A DNA stretch of 64,000 nucleotides from contig CACGGD010000003.1 in NCBI GenBank assembly GCA_902572605.1, positions 17,414 through 81,413 on the forward strand, given 5' to 3'. Shown piece after piece: positions 21,313-32,430 of the stretch. A program made the position numbers and the translations under genes. The stretch is from an uncultured Pelagibacteraceae bacterium. Its GTDB lineage: Bacteria; Pseudomonadota; Alphaproteobacteria; Pelagibacterales; Pelagibacteraceae. Positions within the stretch are counted from its first letter, which is position 1, and the number at the start of each line of letters is the position of its first letter. The notes below the pieces were generated by a model. The model ran no database searches. It was not told the origin of the DNA and was given only the letters and a program-made list of their open reading frames with translations.

Positions 21313-22272
21313 TTATTTTAACGATGGATCTATTTTTTGGGCATTTTCGAATAAATCTCTGACTGTTTGAATAGATTTTTCAAAATTATCCTTTTCTTGT
21401 GGAGTTAACTCTAGCTCTACAACTTTTTCAACGCCTCCAGAACCAATGACAACTGGCACTCCAGCATATAAATCTTTCACGCCATACTCACCATTAAGAT
21501 AAGCTGCACAAGGAAGTTGTTTTTTTAAATCTTGTAAATAACTTTGAGCCATTTCCACGCCTGAAGCAGCTGGTGCATAAAAAGCTGAACCTTTTTCTAA
21601 ATACTTGACAATTTCAGCACCGCCTTTTTTTGTTCTTTCAATTATTTGATCAATTTTTTCTTTCTTAATTTTTCCTTCTTTAATTAATTCATTAATTTTT
21701 TTTCCTTCTACTTCAGTTAACCCTAGCATCGCCACCATGCTGTCCCCATGACCTCCTAATACAAATGATTTTATCTTTTTAACTGGAACTTTAAGCTCTT
21801 CAGAGAGAAAATAAATAAACCTAGATGAGTCTAGTATACCAGCCATTCCTACTATTTTATTTTTTGGAAAGTCTGAATATTTTTGTAAAGCCATAACTAT
21901 TACATCTAGTGGATTAGTAATACATATAACAAAAGCATTAGGAGATGTTTTTTTTATTCCTTCAGCAACTTCTTTAATTATCTTAAGGTTAATTCCCAGT
22001 AAATCATCTCTAGTCATTCCTGGTTTTCTAGGCACTCCTGCAGTTATAATAATGACGTCAGAGTTTTTTGTATCTTCATAATTATTTGTGCCTAATAAGT
22101 TGATATTGAATCCATTTACTGGAGATGATTGAGCTATATCCAGAGCTTTTCCCTTTGCTAACCCTTCAGCAACATCAAATAAAACCACATCACCTAATTC
22201 TTTTAAAGCAATTAAATGTGCCAATGTTCCTCCGATTTGTCCAGCTCCAATCAAAGTAATCTTTTTTTTCAA
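21313..22272 (-). CDS. mdh: Malate dehydrogenase (LDH-like type)
   Basis: It oxidises malate to oxaloacetate with NAD in the TCA cycle. The NAD fold begins [17 protein letters not shown]. Substrate specificity residues are in [12 protein letters not shown], where the Arg pair marks malate rather than lactate, and the catalytic histidine is in [12 protein letters not shown]. The length of 319 residues is standard. The start codon is TTG at 22272: an upstream ATG is out of frame, and a strong AGGAG lies 5 bases before the TTG. Confidence 0.96.
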   Translation of the reverse strand: MKKKITLIGAGQIGGTLAHLIALKELGDVVLFDVAEGLAKGKALDIAQSSPVNGFNINLLGTNNYEDTKNSDVIIITAGVPRKPGMTRDDLLGINLKIIKEVAEGIKKTSPNAFVICITNPLDVIVMALQKYSDFPKNKIVGMAGILDSSRFIYFLSEELKVPVKKIKSFVLGGHGDSMVAMLGLTEVEGKKINELIKEGKIKKEKIDQIIERTKKGGAEIVKYLEKGSAFYAPAASGVEMAQSYLQDLKKQLPCAAYLNGEYGVKDLYAGVPVVIGSGGVEKVVELELTPQEKDNFEKSIQTVRDLFENAQKIDPSLK

Positions 22273-22277
22273 TACAT

Positions 22278-22282
22278 CTCCT
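22278..22282 (-). promoter_or_regulatory. Shine-Dalgarno site that fixes the mdh TTG start
   Basis: On the minus strand AGGAG lies 5 bases before the TTG at 22272. The nearby ATG (ATGTATTGA) is out of frame and hits a stop after two codons, so this site supports TTG as the mdh start. Confidence 0.75.
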
Positions 22283-22284
22283 AA

Positions 22285-23778
22285 TTATTTCATAGTTGGC
22301 ATTATAAATTCTGGATCTGATCTTAACCCAGATGGCCACCTAGAAGTTATTGTTTTAAGTTTAGTGTAAAATCTTACACCCTCTGGACCGTGCATATGTT
22401 GATCTCCAAACAAAGATCTTTTCCAGCCACCAAAACTATGAAAAGCCATAGGCACTGGTATTGGTATATTAATCCCTACCATACCAATCTTAGCTTTATT
22501 TGAAAATGTTCTTCCAGAGTCCCCATCCCTTGTAAATATGCTTACACCATTTCCAAATTCATGATCATTGACTAATTGTAATGCTTCATCAAAATCTTTA
22601 GCTCTAATAACGGACAAGACAGGTCCAAATATTTCTTCTTTGTAAATTCTCATATCCTTTTTTACATGATCGAATAAGCAACCTCCGATATAATAACCAT
22701 TTTCATATCCTTGGATCTTGAAATTCCTACCATCAACTATTAATTTAGCACCCTCTTTCACTCCAATGTCTACATAATTTTTTACTTTGGCTAAATGATC
22801 TTTAGTAACCAGAGGTCCCATTTCAGATTGTTTATCCATACCTGGACCAACTTTCAAAGCTTCTACTTTCTTAGCTAAAGAACTTACTAATTTATCTCCT
22901 ATTCCTCCCACAGCCACTGCAACAGATTGAGCCATACATCTCTCGCCTGCTGAACCATAAGCAGCTCCCATCAAACCGTTTACAGCTTGATCTAAATCGC
23001 AATCAGGCATAACAACACAATGATTTTTTGCTCCTCCTAGGGCCTGAACTCTTTTTTCATTTTTAGCACAATTTTCATATATATATTTTGCTATAGGAGT
23101 TGAGCCCACAAAACTCATAGCAACAACATCTTTGTTCTCTATTAATGCATCTACTGCCTCTTTGTCTCCATTTATGACATTAAAAACTCCATCAGGTAGA
23201 CCTGCTTCTTTTAATAGTTCTGCTAATTTTATTGAACATGATGGATCTTTTTCTGAAGGTTTTAGAACGAATGTATTTCCACATGCTATTGCCATTGGAA
23301 ACATCCACATTGGAACCATCGCTGGAAAATTAAATGGAGTTATGCCTGCACAAACACCAAGTGGTTGTCTTATTGACCAACTGTCAACACTTGTTCCAAC
23401 ATTTTCTGTAAATTCTCCTTTAAGCATTTGAGGTATTCCACATGCATACTCAACAACTTCCAATCCTCTAACTAAAGATCCTTTAGCATCCTCGTACACT
23501 TTACCATGTTCTGAAACAATAATCTTTGTAAGTTCATCAGAATTTTTTTCTATTAGTTCCTTGAATTTAAACATAATCCTTGCTCTTTGAAGTGGAGGGG
23601 TGTTTGACCACATTTCGAATGAATTTTTCGCATTTTCTACGGCTTTATTAACATCTTCCGATGTTGCTAATTTAACTTCTGCACTTTGTTCTCCTGTAGC
23701 TGGATTAAAAATTTTATTTTTTCTGCCTGAATTGCCGGAATAATTTTTACCGCCAATAAAGTGTTCTATTAATTTCAT
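22285..23778 (-). CDS. mmsA: Methylmalonate-semialdehyde dehydrogenase (CoA-acylating)
   Basis: This enzyme oxidises methylmalonate or malonate semialdehyde to propionyl-CoA or acetyl-CoA. The 497-residue protein has the ALDH fold with the catalytic cysteine in GSAGERCMAQSVAVAVG and the NAD region GNTFVLKPSEKDPSC. The MmsA-type C-terminus PVPMAFHSFGGWKRSLFGDQ is clear. It lies between sdhB and mdh, 24 and 12 bases away, so products of valine, beta-alanine or related catabolism would feed a cycle whose genes are on the same transcript. Confidence 0.93.
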   Translation of the reverse strand: MKLIEHFIGGKNYSGNSGRKNKIFNPATGEQSAEVKLATSEDVNKAVENAKNSFEMWSNTPPLQRARIMFKFKELIEKNSDELTKIIVSEHGKVYEDAKGSLVRGLEVVEYACGIPQMLKGEFTENVGTSVDSWSIRQPLGVCAGITPFNFPAMVPMWMFPMAIACGNTFVLKPSEKDPSCSIKLAELLKEAGLPDGVFNVINGDKEAVDALIENKDVVAMSFVGSTPIAKYIYENCAKNEKRVQALGGAKNHCVVMPDCDLDQAVNGLMGAAYGSAGERCMAQSVAVAVGGIGDKLVSSLAKKVEALKVGPGMDKQSEMGPLVTKDHLAKVKNYVDIGVKEGAKLIVDGRNFKIQGYENGYYIGGCLFDHVKKDMRIYKEEIFGPVLSVIRAKDFDEALQLVNDHEFGNGVSIFTRDGDSGRTFSNKAKIGMVGINIPIPVPMAFHSFGGWKRSLFGDQHMHGPEGVRFYTKLKTITSRWPSGLRSDPEFIMPTMK

Positions 23779-23802
23779 AGTGATAATTGATTAAATAAGC
23801 TT

Positions 23803-24579
23803 TTAGCTTGTTGCAAGCATTTTTTTTATAGAACCAATTGCTTTTGCTGGATTCAGACCTTTTGGACAAGAATTAGCACAATTCATTATTGTATGGCATC
23901 TATAGAGCTTTAATTCGTCAGCAACTTTTTTTAATCTTTCTTTTTTTTCTTCATCTCTACTATCACTTATCCATCTATAAGCTTGAAGTAAGACTGCAGG
24001 ACCCAAATATTTTTCACCATTCCACCAATAACTAGGGCAAGATGTAGAACAGCAAGCACATAAAATACATTCGTAATATCCATCAAGTTTTGATCTATCT
24101 TTCTGTGATTGTATAATTTCTTTTTTTTCCGTATCTGTTTTTGAGGTTTTTAACCACGGCTGAATTGACTCATACTGTTTATACAAATTACTCAGATCTC
24201 CAATTAAATCTTTTACAACTTTTAAATGAGGTAATGGATAAATATTTAGCTCTCCTTTAATGTCACTATGAGATTTAATACATGATAAAGTATTAATTCC
24301 ATCAACATTCATAGCACATGAACCACAAACGCCATGAGCACAAGATCGTCTAAAAGTTAGAGATGAGTCAATTTCATTTTTAATCTTAAAAAGAATATCT
24401 AAAACTTTTGGTCCACAGTTCTCCATATCAACTTCAAAAGTATCTATTCTTGGATTTTGTCCATCATCTGGATTCCATCTATAAACATTTACTTTTTTAA
24501 TATTTTTAGACTCTGTTTTGTTTTTGTAATATTTGCCTTTTATAATTTTTGAGTTATTAGGAAGAGAGAATTGAGCCAT
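23803..24579 (-). CDS. sdhB: Succinate dehydrogenase iron-sulfur subunit
   Basis: SdhB passes electrons from the flavin to quinone in complex II. The three cluster motifs are present in order: [2Fe-2S] [18 protein letters not shown] plus a later Cys, [4Fe-4S] [16 protein letters not shown], and [3Fe-4S] [17 protein letters not shown]. The 258-residue length is normal. Its start shares a base with the sdhA stop. Confidence 0.97.
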   Translation of the reverse strand: MAQFSLPNNSKIIKGKYYKNKTESKNIKKVNVYRWNPDDGQNPRIDTFEVDMENCGPKVLDILFKIKNEIDSSLTFRRSCAHGVCGSCAMNVDGINTLSCIKSHSDIKGELNIYPLPHLKVVKDLIGDLSNLYKQYESIQPWLKTSKTDTEKKEIIQSQKDRSKLDGYYECILCACCSTSCPSYWWNGEKYLGPAVLLQAYRWISDSRDEEKKERLKKVADELKLYRCHTIMNCANSCPKGLNPAKAIGSIKKMLATS

Positions 24580-26354
24580 TAATAAACTCTCTCCTTGGGT
24601 GGAAAATATTGTACATCATTTGTTAAAGTTCTTGCGTGTACATCTCTATATTTAACTTTAACTTCTTTGCCTTCTTGCCAAGCTAAAGTGTGTTTCATAA
24701 ATTGTTTGTCATCTCGCTTAGAAAAATCTTCTCTTGCATGCGCTCCTCTACTCTCTTTTCTATGATAAGCTGAATCCATAGTTGTCATAGCTTGCCTTAT
24801 TAAATTATCAAACTCTAAAGATTCTACTAAGTCTGTATTAAATAAAAGAGATTTATCCTTAACAGATATATCGTCTAATCCCTCAAAAGGCTTTCTAATT
24901 TCATCCACACCTTGTTTTAAAGTTTTTTCAGTTCTAAATACTGCACATTTACTTTGCATTGTTTTTTGCATCGATAATCTAAGCTTTGCAGTATTTGTGT
25001 CACCATTTGAGTTTCTAATTTTATCAAATCTATCTAGACATTTATCTGCTTCACTTTTTGGTGAAGTGTCATGTGGTGTATTCGGTTTAATTAATTCTGA
25101 AGCTCTTTTTGCTGCTGCTTTTCCGAAAACCACTAGGTCTATTAATGAATTAGATCCTAATCTATTTGCGCCATGAACAGAGACACAGGCAGCTTCACCT
25201 ATTGCCATTAATCCTGGAACAGTTTTTTCAGAACCATTTAATGTTAAGACTTCAGCTTTGTAGTTAGTAGGTATTCCACCCATATTGTAATGAACGGTAG
25301 GGACTACAGGTATAGGATCTTTTGTTACATCAACTCCTGAGAAGGTCTTTGCGGACTCTGCTATGCCCGGTAGTCTATCATCGATTACTTTAGGATCTAG
25401 ATGATCCAAATGAAGATGGACATGATCTTTTTCTTTTCCTACTCCTCTTCCTTCGTTTATTTCGATTGCAATAGATCTGCTAACTACATCTCTTGACGCT
25501 AGATCCTTAGCGTTAGGAGCGTATCTTTCCATAAATCTTTCACCTTTAGAATTTAAAAGAAAGCCACCTTCTCCTCTAACTCCTTCCGATATTAAACATC
25601 CAACTCCATATATTCCTGTAGGATGAAATTGAACAAATTCCATGTCTTGCAATGGCAAACCTGCTCTTAAGACCATACCATTACCATCTCCAGTACAAGT
25701 ATGAGCAGATGTTGCTGAATAATATATTTTACCATATCCGCCCGTTGCAATTATTGTTATATGAGATTTAAATCTGTGTATTGTACCATCATTAAGATTC
25801 CAAGCTATCAATCCTCTGCATTCACCATTTTTCATTATCAAGTCTAAAGCAAAATATTCTATAAAAAATTCTGTGTTATGTTTTAAAGCTTGGCCGTACA
25901 AAGTATGGAGAATGGCATGACCAGTTCTATCTGCCGCTGCACAAGTTCTCTGAACTGTTCCATTGCCGTAATTTTTAGTCATACCTCCAAAAGGTCTTTG
26001 GTAAATTTTTCCATCTTTAGTTCTGCTAAATGGCACTCCGTACCTGTCAAGCTCTTTAACTGCTTTCGGTGCTTCTTTACAAAGATATTCAATAGCGTCC
26101 TGATCTCCTAACCAGTCAGAACCCTTTACTGTATCGTACATATGCCATCTCCAATCATCTTCCCCCATATTTCCTAGCGCAGCTGAAATCCCACCTTGCG
26201 CAGCTGAAGTATGGCTTCTTGTTGGAAAAACTTTTGAAATACAAGCTGTTTTTAATCCTGCTTCAGATAAACCTACTGCAGCTCTTAGACCTGAACCTCC
26301 TGCCCCAAGAACTACTACATCGTATTCGTGGTCTATAATTTTATAAGCACTCAT
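24579..26354 (-). CDS. sdhA: Succinate dehydrogenase flavoprotein subunit
   Basis: SdhA oxidises succinate to fumarate using covalent FAD. The FAD fingerprint [20 protein letters not shown] comes first, then the flavinylated histidine in [17 protein letters not shown]. The substrate arginine region [19 protein letters not shown] and a C-terminal [19 protein letters not shown] segment are typical. At 591 residues it is full length. It overlaps both sdhD and sdhB by single bases. Confidence 0.98.
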   Translation of the reverse strand: MSAYKIIDHEYDVVVLGAGGSGLRAAVGLSEAGLKTACISKVFPTRSHTSAAQGGISAALGNMGEDDWRWHMYDTVKGSDWLGDQDAIEYLCKEAPKAVKELDRYGVPFSRTKDGKIYQRPFGGMTKNYGNGTVQRTCAAADRTGHAILHTLYGQALKHNTEFFIEYFALDLIMKNGECRGLIAWNLNDGTIHRFKSHITIIATGGYGKIYYSATSAHTCTGDGNGMVLRAGLPLQDMEFVQFHPTGIYGVGCLISEGVRGEGGFLLNSKGERFMERYAPNAKDLASRDVVSRSIAIEINEGRGVGKEKDHVHLHLDHLDPKVIDDRLPGIAESAKTFSGVDVTKDPIPVVPTVHYNMGGIPTNYKAEVLTLNGSEKTVPGLMAIGEAACVSVHGANRLGSNSLIDLVVFGKAAAKRASELIKPNTPHDTSPKSEADKCLDRFDKIRNSNGDTNTAKLRLSMQKTMQSKCAVFRTEKTLKQGVDEIRKPFEGLDDISVKDKSLLFNTDLVESLEFDNLIRQAMTTMDSAYHRKESRGAHAREDFSKRDDKQFMKHTLAWQEGKEVKVKYRDVHARTLTNDVQYFPPKERVY

Positions 26355-26680
26355 TATGATAAATTAAATATTCCTATAATTGTTAATAATGGAAATACTA
26401 TAGCAAAAAAATTGAGCATTTTATTTGCGACATTTTTTATCTTTTCGTCATGAATATAGTCTTCAAAAATTTCACTTATGGTTAAAGCTGAAAAAAAGTA
26501 AGAAAAAACGATAAAAAGGGAAAATAAAATTTTAGATGGTTGTTTTGTGAAAAAATTAACTACTTCAATATAGTCTAAATCATGAATTGAAACTAAATTT
26601 ACTATAAACCAGGACATTAATGGAATTAATATTAATGAACTGTATTTAAGAAATAACCACTTTTTTGTTGAGGTATGCAT
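26354..26680 (-). CDS. sdhD: Succinate dehydrogenase membrane anchor, SdhD type
   Basis: This is a small three-helix membrane anchor between sdhC and sdhA. The conserved [10 protein letters not shown], with the DY pair near the quinone site, supports SdhD. The haem-ligand histidine that normally lies about eleven residues before DY is not visible; the stretch reads FFSALTISE. The frame also opens at a TTG at 26701, overlapping sdhC by 20 bases, but I prefer the ATG at 26680 (108 residues), one codon position before the sdhC stop ends. Confidence 0.85.
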   Translation of the reverse strand: MHTSTKKWLFLKYSSLILIPLMSWFIVNLVSIHDLDYIEVVNFFTKQPSKILFSLFIVFSYFFSALTISEIFEDYIHDEKIKNVANKMLNFFAIVFPLLTIIGIFNLS

Positions 26681-26681
26681 A

Positions 26682-27068
26682 TTAAAAGATATTTTTTCCA
26701 ATTAGATAAAATAGAATTGTTAAAGCAAAAGATCCTATGAAAGCAAGAATTCCAGTAATCTTTGCGACTTTCAAATCAAATCCATAACCCATATCCCATA
26801 TTAGATGTCTTATTTCATTTAAAATATGAAAACTAAATGACCAACAAAGAAAAACTATTATAAATTTTCCAAAAAAAGATCTTAAAAATATTTTTGTTAT
26901 TTCGTAACTTCCTTCGCCTAAAAGTAAAGATAATGTCCAAATACAAATTAATGTAATTGCTAAAATATTAATTACACCAACTATTCTGTGTGAAATAGAA
27001 AGAAGAGAAGAAATCTGCCATTTATAAATTTGTAGATGTGGGCTTAGAGGATTATCATTATTTTGCAT
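26682..27068 (-). CDS. sdhC: Succinate dehydrogenase cytochrome b556 subunit
   Basis: SdhC anchors complex II and binds haem b and quinone. The N-terminal PLSPHLQIYKWQISSLLSIS, followed by HRIVG, is the family signature, and the haem-ligand histidine is retained in FHILNEIRHLIWDMGYG. Three hydrophobic helices fit in the 128 residues. It is the first gene of sdhCDAB, 23 bases after asd. Confidence 0.95.
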   Translation of the reverse strand: MQNNDNPLSPHLQIYKWQISSLLSISHRIVGVINILAITLICIWTLSLLLGEGSYEITKIFLRSFFGKFIIVFLCWSFSFHILNEIRHLIWDMGYGFDLKVAKITGILAFIGSFALTILFYLIGKNIF

Positions 27069-27091
27069 AACTTATTTATAAACTAAATACT

Positions 27092-28084
27092 TTACTTTTT
27101 CTTCATTAAACACTCAGCTATCTGAACAGTGTTTAAAGCCGCTCCTTTTAATAAATTGTCTGAAACCACCCAAATATTTAAAGCTTTTTTATTAGAATGA
27201 TCTTTTCTAATTCTAGATACAAAGGTCATATAATCTCCCTCAGCTTCTACCGGGGTGACGTATCCGCCATCTTTATGCTCATCAATAACTTTACATCCTG
27301 GGGCATTTGTTAATATTTTTCTAACTGCTTCTAAATCATATTCATTTTCAAACTCAATATTTACTGACTCAGAATGAGAAGTTTTTATTGGAACCCTTAC
27401 ACAAGTTGCTGTAATACCTATTTTTTTATCTAAAATTTTTTTAGTTTCATTCTCCATTTTCCATTCCTCTTTTGTATAACCATCTTCAACAAAAGAATCT
27501 ATATGAGGGATCAAATTAAATGCTATTTGTTTTGTAAAATTTTCAGATTTAATTTTTTTATTATCTAAGTAGTCTTTTGTCTGACTGAATAATTCATCTA
27601 CAGAAGCTTTTCCCGCTCCTGAAACTGCTTGATAAGTGGAGACAACTACCCTTCTAATTTTATACTTATCATGAAGAGGTTTCAAAGGAAGCATTAATTG
27701 GATCGTTGAGCAATTAGGATTTGCTATTATATTTTTATGTATCTTTAAATCCTCAGGATTGACCTCAGCAACTACCAAAGGAACATCCTTATCCATTCTA
27801 AAATATTTTGAATTATCTATAACAATAGTTTTTTTTGAAGCTTTAGGAGCCCAATTTTTAGCAATTTCACTACCTGCAGCAAAAATAGTCACCTCTGCTT
27901 TTGAAAAATCATAATCTTCTAACTGTTGAACAGTAATTTCTTTTTTTTTAAAAAATAATTTTTGCCCAGCACTTTTTTTAGATGCAACCAAAAAAAGATT
28001 ATCAATTTCTATTTTTGATTTCTCTAATACCTCTATTGTTTTTCTACCTACGTTGCCAGTGGCACCGATTATTGCGAAATTCAT
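27092..28084 (-). CDS. asd: Aspartate-semialdehyde dehydrogenase
   Basis: Asd makes aspartate semialdehyde for lysine, threonine, methionine and cell-wall diaminopimelate. The NADP site is AIIGATGNVGRKTIEVL, the catalytic cysteine is in NPNCSTIQLMLPL, and the histidine region is RVPIKTSHSESV. The 330-residue length is normal. It lies 14 bases after leuB and 23 bases before sdhC. dapF in the same window uses a later product of this pathway. Confidence 0.96.
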   Translation of the reverse strand: MNFAIIGATGNVGRKTIEVLEKSKIEIDNLFLVASKKSAGQKLFFKKKEITVQQLEDYDFSKAEVTIFAAGSEIAKNWAPKASKKTIVIDNSKYFRMDKDVPLVVAEVNPEDLKIHKNIIANPNCSTIQLMLPLKPLHDKYKIRRVVVSTYQAVSGAGKASVDELFSQTKDYLDNKKIKSENFTKQIAFNLIPHIDSFVEDGYTKEEWKMENETKKILDKKIGITATCVRVPIKTSHSESVNIEFENEYDLEAVRKILTNAPGCKVIDEHKDGGYVTPVEAEGDYMTFVSRIRKDHSNKKALNIWVVSDNLLKGAALNTVQIAECLMKKK

Positions 28085-28098
28085 ATTCTTTTATTATT

Positions 28099-29205
28099 TT
28101 ATTTCAATTTTGATATAATTGCATCACCCATATCAGTTGTGGTGACTTCTTTTTTACCATCAGACATAATGTCTTTTGTTCTTAAACCATCATCCAACAC
28201 TTTTTGAACTGATGTATCTAATAAATCCGCCTCTTTATCCAAATCTAATGAGTATCTAAAAGCCATAGATAAACTTAATATTGTTGCTATCGGATTAGCT
28301 AAATTTTTTCCAGCAATATCTGGTGCAGAACCATGCACTGGTTCATAAAGAGATCTAATTTTTCCATTTTTATCTTTTGATCCCAAAGAAGCAGAAGGTA
28401 ATAATCCTAAAGAACCTGTTAACATTGCTGCCTCGTCTGACAACATGTCACCAAATAAATTATCTGCTAATATCACGTCGAATTGTTTTGGATTTCTTAA
28501 GAGTTGCATAGCACAATTATCTGCTAACATATGTTCTAGCTCTATCTTTTTATATTCCTTATCTTTTAAAGTTTGCACCTCTTCCCTCCACAACACTCCT
28601 GCCTCCATCACATTAGATTTCTCACAAGAAGTTACTTTATTTTTTCTTTTTTTTGCTAAATCAAAAGCAACTCTGGCAATTCTTTGTATTTCATTTGTTG
28701 TGTAAGAATGGGTGTTAATACCTCTTCTTTGATTATTTTCTATTGGTTCAATTCCTCTAGGTTCACCAAAATATATTCCGCCTGTTAACTCTCTTACAAT
28801 CATAATATCTAAACCAGACACTATTTCAGGTTTTAAAGTAGATGAGTTAACAAGCTGTTTAAAACAAATTGCAGGTCTTAGATTTGCAAACAATTTTAGC
28901 TCCTTTCTTAATTTTAAAAGAGCTCTCTCTGGTTTTTTAGAAAATTCTAAATTATCCCACTTCGGACCACCACAAGCTCCCAAAATTACAGCGTCGGACT
29001 CTAAAGATTTAAAAAAAACCTCATCAGTTATAGGAATTTTATGAATATCAATTGATGCTCCACCAATTAACTCTTCTTCAAAGCTAAAATCTAATGATTT
29101 ATTCCTATTAAACCAATCTAATATTTTTTTTACCTCTCTTACAACTTCTGGTCCAATGCCATCTCCTGGCAATAGTAAAATTTTTCTTTTTGCAGTATTA
29201 CTCAT
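28099..29205 (-). CDS. leuB: 3-isopropylmalate dehydrogenase
   Basis: LeuB oxidises and decarboxylates 3-isopropylmalate in leucine synthesis. Typical segments are [34 protein letters not shown] and [18 protein letters not shown]. The ATG at 29205 gives 368 residues and leaves a 2-base gap after leuD; an in-frame TTG four codons earlier would overlap leuD and is less likely. Confidence 0.96.
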   Translation of the reverse strand: MSNTAKRKILLLPGDGIGPEVVREVKKILDWFNRNKSLDFSFEEELIGGASIDIHKIPITDEVFFKSLESDAVILGACGGPKWDNLEFSKKPERALLKLRKELKLFANLRPAICFKQLVNSSTLKPEIVSGLDIMIVRELTGGIYFGEPRGIEPIENNQRRGINTHSYTTNEIQRIARVAFDLAKKRKNKVTSCEKSNVMEAGVLWREEVQTLKDKEYKKIELEHMLADNCAMQLLRNPKQFDVILADNLFGDMLSDEAAMLTGSLGLLPSASLGSKDKNGKIRSLYEPVHGSAPDIAGKNLANPIATILSLSMAFRYSLDLDKEADLLDTSVQKVLDDGLRTKDIMSDGKKEVTTTDMGDAIISKLK

Positions 29206-29207
29206 TT

Positions 29208-29804
29208 TTAAATCCAAGGTTTATTCTTATTAATTTTCTTTTCATAATTATCGATTTGATTTATTTTCTCCATTGTCAAATCAATGTCATCTAAACCATT
29301 TATCAAACATTTTTTTTTAAATTCATCTATCTCGAATTTAATAACTTTATTGCCATGTGATATTTCTTGTTTCTCAAGATTAATATGAATTTCTTCATGT
29401 CTTTTTGCGTAATTAGACAACTCTATAACATTTTCTTCATCTGTCTTTATTGGTAAAATTCCATTTTTAAAACAGTTGTTATAAAATATATCAGCAAAAC
29501 TTGAACTGATAATACACTTAATTCCAAAGTCAGAAAGAGCCCAAGGCGCATGTTCTCTAGAAGAACCACAACCAAAGTTTTTACCAGCTAACAAAATCTT
29601 GGACTCATTGTAAGGTTTTTTATTTAATATAAAATCTTTTATAATTTTCCCATTTTCATCATAACGCATCTCATAAAATAGACTTTTTCCTAAACCTGTT
29701 CTTTTAATTGTTTTCAAAAATTGTTTTGGAATAATCATATCGGTATCAATATTTTGCAATGCTAAATATGATGGTATACTTTTCAATTTATTAAACTTTT
29801 CCAT
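29208..29804 (-). CDS. leuD: 3-isopropylmalate dehydratase small subunit
   Basis: LeuD is the swivelling domain of isopropylmalate isomerase and works with LeuC. It has [30 protein letters not shown] and the C-terminal GLDDIDLTM. The 198-residue length is standard. Its start overlaps the leuC stop by one base, which suggests coupled translation. Confidence 0.96.
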   Translation of the reverse strand: MEKFNKLKSIPSYLALQNIDTDMIIPKQFLKTIKRTGLGKSLFYEMRYDENGKIIKDFILNKKPYNESKILLAGKNFGCGSSREHAPWALSDFGIKCIISSSFADIFYNNCFKNGILPIKTDEENVIELSNYAKRHEEIHINLEKQEISHGNKVIKFEIDEFKKKCLINGLDDIDLTMEKINQIDNYEKKINKNKPWI

Positions 29805-31204
29805 TATTTTATTTTCCTTACATCTGAAAGGTGACCTTTAATTGCTGCGGCAATTGCCATACCTGGACTAACTAAGTGAGTTCTGCCTCCTCTTCCTTGT
29901 CTTCCTTCAAAATTTCTATTTGAGGTTGATGCACATCTTTCTTTGGGTTTCAATTGATCAGGATTCATACCTAAGCACATTGAACATCCAGGTTCTCTCC
30001 ATTCAAATCCTGCTTGAATAAATATTTTATCCAAACCCTCTTTTTCTGCTTGAGCTTTAACTAACCCTGATCCAGGTACTACCATCGCACTAACAGTACT
30101 AGCAATTTTTTTTCCTTTTAAAAGTTCTGCTGCTAATCTTAGATCTTCTATTCTACCATTTGTACAACTACCAATAAATATCTTATCAATTTTTATATCT
30201 GATATTTTAGTATTTGCTTTTAAACCCATATACTCCAAAGATCTTTTCATCGCTATTTTTCTATCTTCATTTGCTTCTTTATCAGGATCAGGTACCACCC
30301 CTGTAACTGGTGAAACATCTTGAGGGGAAGTACCCCAAGTAACTAATGGTTCGATCTCTTTACCGTCTATATTGATTTCTTTATCAAACTCACAGCCTTC
30401 ATCAGAATATAAAGACTTCCAAAAATCTATTGCTTTATTCCAATTTTGACCTTTTGGAGACATAGTTTTATCTTTTAAATATTCAAAAGTTTTTTCATCG
30501 GGAGCTATTAATCCTGCTCTGGCTCCAGCCTCTATAGTCATATTACAAACGGTCATCCTCTCTTCTATACTTAAATTTTTTATTACATCTCCAGCAAATT
30601 CAATTACATAACCTGTGCCGCCTGCAGTCCCGATTGTTCCAATAATTTTTAAAATAACATCTTTGGCAGTAACACCTTTATGTAAAGCTCCATTTACATT
30701 TATTCTTAAATTTTTCGATTTCTTTTGAATTAATGTTTGAGTTGCTAATACATGTTCTACTTCAGAAGTTCCTATTCCAAAAGCTAAAGCTCCAAATGCT
30801 CCGTGAGTAGCTGTATGACTATCACCACATACTATAACTGTGCCAGGTTGAGTAAAACCTTGTTCAGGTCCAATGATATGGACTATTCCTTGTCTTTTAT
30901 CATTTACGTCAAAAAGTTTTACTCCAAATTCTTTACAATTGTTCCTCAATGTATCTACTTGAATTTTTGATTCTGGGTCATCAATTCCTTTCGACCTATC
31001 AGTAGTTGGAACATTATGATCTGGAACAGCCAAAGTAAATTCTGGTTTTCTTACCTTTCTTTTTTGAAGCCTTAGTCCTTCAAAAGCTTGCGGACTTGTG
31101 ACTTCGTGAACTAAATGTCGATCAACATAAATTAAAGAGGTTCCATCAGTTTGTTCGTGAACAAGATGGTCATCCCATATTTTATCATATAGAGTCTTTG
31201 GCAT
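29804..31204 (-). CDS. leuC: 3-isopropylmalate dehydratase large subunit
   Basis: LeuC carries the [4Fe-4S] cluster of the isomerase. Cluster cysteines lie in FIGSCTNGR and in [32 protein letters not shown] is the aconitase-family signature. The ATG at 31204 (466 residues) is preferred over the TTG one codon upstream. It follows rplS by 11 bases, so leucine genes and ribosomal genes may share a transcript; no leader peptide or attenuator fits in that gap. Confidence 0.97.
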   Translation of the reverse strand: MPKTLYDKIWDDHLVHEQTDGTSLIYVDRHLVHEVTSPQAFEGLRLQKRKVRKPEFTLAVPDHNVPTTDRSKGIDDPESKIQVDTLRNNCKEFGVKLFDVNDKRQGIVHIIGPEQGFTQPGTVIVCGDSHTATHGAFGALAFGIGTSEVEHVLATQTLIQKKSKNLRINVNGALHKGVTAKDVILKIIGTIGTAGGTGYVIEFAGDVIKNLSIEERMTVCNMTIEAGARAGLIAPDEKTFEYLKDKTMSPKGQNWNKAIDFWKSLYSDEGCEFDKEINIDGKEIEPLVTWGTSPQDVSPVTGVVPDPDKEANEDRKIAMKRSLEYMGLKANTKISDIKIDKIFIGSCTNGRIEDLRLAAELLKGKKIASTVSAMVVPGSGLVKAQAEKEGLDKIFIQAGFEWREPGCSMCLGMNPDQLKPKERCASTSNRNFEGRQGRGGRTHLVSPGMAIAAAIKGHLSDVRKIK

Positions 31205-31215
31205 CAAAAATTTTG

Positions 31216-31725
31216 TTATTTTTTATCGCTAGTTTTTGTCTCAGTTTTTTTCTGAACAATAGAAGTATCTTTTTTTTCTTCAGTTTTTATTTCTTCTTTA
31301 GCTTTTGAAACTACTTCTTTTTTTATTGGCTCAGCTGGTTGAGTTGAAATGTCTATTCCAATCTTTTTTTTAATTTTTTCAGTTATTCTTGCAGATTTTC
31401 CTTTTTTATCTCTTAAATAATAAAGTTTTGCTCTTCTTACCTTACCTGATCTTACTACTTTAATAGAATCTACATTCGGACTGTATAGCGCAAAAGTTCT
31501 TTCTACTCCTTCACCGAAAGATATTTTTCTAACCGTAAAAGAAGAATTTAAATCACGATTTTTTTTAGCTATGCAAACACCTTCAAAATATTGAATTCTT
31601 TCTCTTTTTCCTTCAGAAATTTTTACACCAACTTTTATTGTATCTCCTGAAGAAAAATCAGTTATTTTTTTATTGGCAATAATTTTTTTAATTGCTTCTC
31701 TATTTATGTCTTCAATGTTTTTCAT
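31216..31725 (-). CDS. rplS: Large ribosomal subunit protein L19 with charged tail
   Basis: L19 lies at the subunit interface. The core (about residues 1-115) has [30 protein letters not shown] and [20 protein letters not shown]. The remaining 50 or so residues are a Lys/Glu/Thr-rich tail not present in the minimal L19 of about 115 residues. It overlaps the trmD end by 14 bases. Confidence 0.96.
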   Translation of the reverse strand: MKNIEDINREAIKKIIANKKITDFSSGDTIKVGVKISEGKRERIQYFEGVCIAKKNRDLNSSFTVRKISFGEGVERTFALYSPNVDSIKVVRSGKVRRAKLYYLRDKKGKSARITEKIKKKIGIDISTQPAEPIKKEVVSKAKEEIKTEEKKDTSIVQKKTETKTSDKK

Positions 31726-32413
31726 TTTTTTTATTTAAATATTTTTTCCAAAGATCAGGTCTCTTGCGACGTGTTATAGCCTCAGATTGGGATAAACGCC
31801 AGTCTTTAATTTTAGCGTGATCACCTGATAAAAGTACATCTGGAGTGCCTTTTCCTTCCCAATTTTGAGGTTTTGTATACTGAGGATATTCTAATAGAAA
31901 ATCTTCAAAACTTTCTTCTTTTGTAGAATTATTATTTCCTAAAACACCAGGTAATAATCGAACAATTGAGTCGATCAAAACAAAAGAAGCTGTCTCACCT
32001 CCAGACAATATAAAGTCACCAATACTATATTCTTGAATATTTCTTGTTTCTAAAAGTCTTTGATCTATTCCTTCAAAATGACCACATAGTAAATTTATTT
32101 TTTTTTGTTTACTAAATTCTCTAGCAATTTTTTGATCAAATTTTTTTCCTTTAGGAGACAAATAAATTGTACTTTCATCAGTTTTTAAATTTGCATCCAA
32201 TGCCGATGCAACAACATCAGGCCTCAATAGCATTCCACTTCCACCTCCAAAAGGCGTGTCATCAACTGAACTATGCTTATCAATTGCATAATCTCTAATA
32301 TTTATCACTTTTAAATTCCAAATCTTTTTTTCCTGAGCTTTTTTATAAATGCCAGTATTAAGTGGTCCAGGGTAAAATTCTGGATATAAAGTAAAAATTC
32401 TTACTTCAAACAT
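31712..32413 (-). CDS. trmD: tRNA (guanine37-N1)-methyltransferase
   Basis: TrmD methylates G37 of tRNAs with a purine-rich anticodon neighbour and keeps the reading frame. The SAM-binding knot is clear: [15 protein letters not shown], then [12 protein letters not shown], with PGVLGN afterwards. The 233-residue length is normal. It sits between rpsP and rplS. The rimM gene, usually between rpsP and trmD, is not here. Confidence 0.96.
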   Translation of the reverse strand: MFEVRIFTLYPEFYPGPLNTGIYKKAQEKKIWNLKVINIRDYAIDKHSSVDDTPFGGGSGMLLRPDVVASALDANLKTDESTIYLSPKGKKFDQKIAREFSKQKKINLLCGHFEGIDQRLLETRNIQEYSIGDFILSGGETASFVLIDSIVRLLPGVLGNNNSTKEESFEDFLLEYPQYTKPQNWEGKGTPDVLLSGDHAKIKDWRLSQSEAITRRKRPDLWKKYLNKKNEKH

Positions 32414-32430
32414 AAATATTATTCTCCGAA

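Noticed and set aside
26681..26701. 20-base overlap of sdhD with sdhC from a TTG start
   Set aside because: An ATG at 26680 removes the overlap and gives a normal anchor length.
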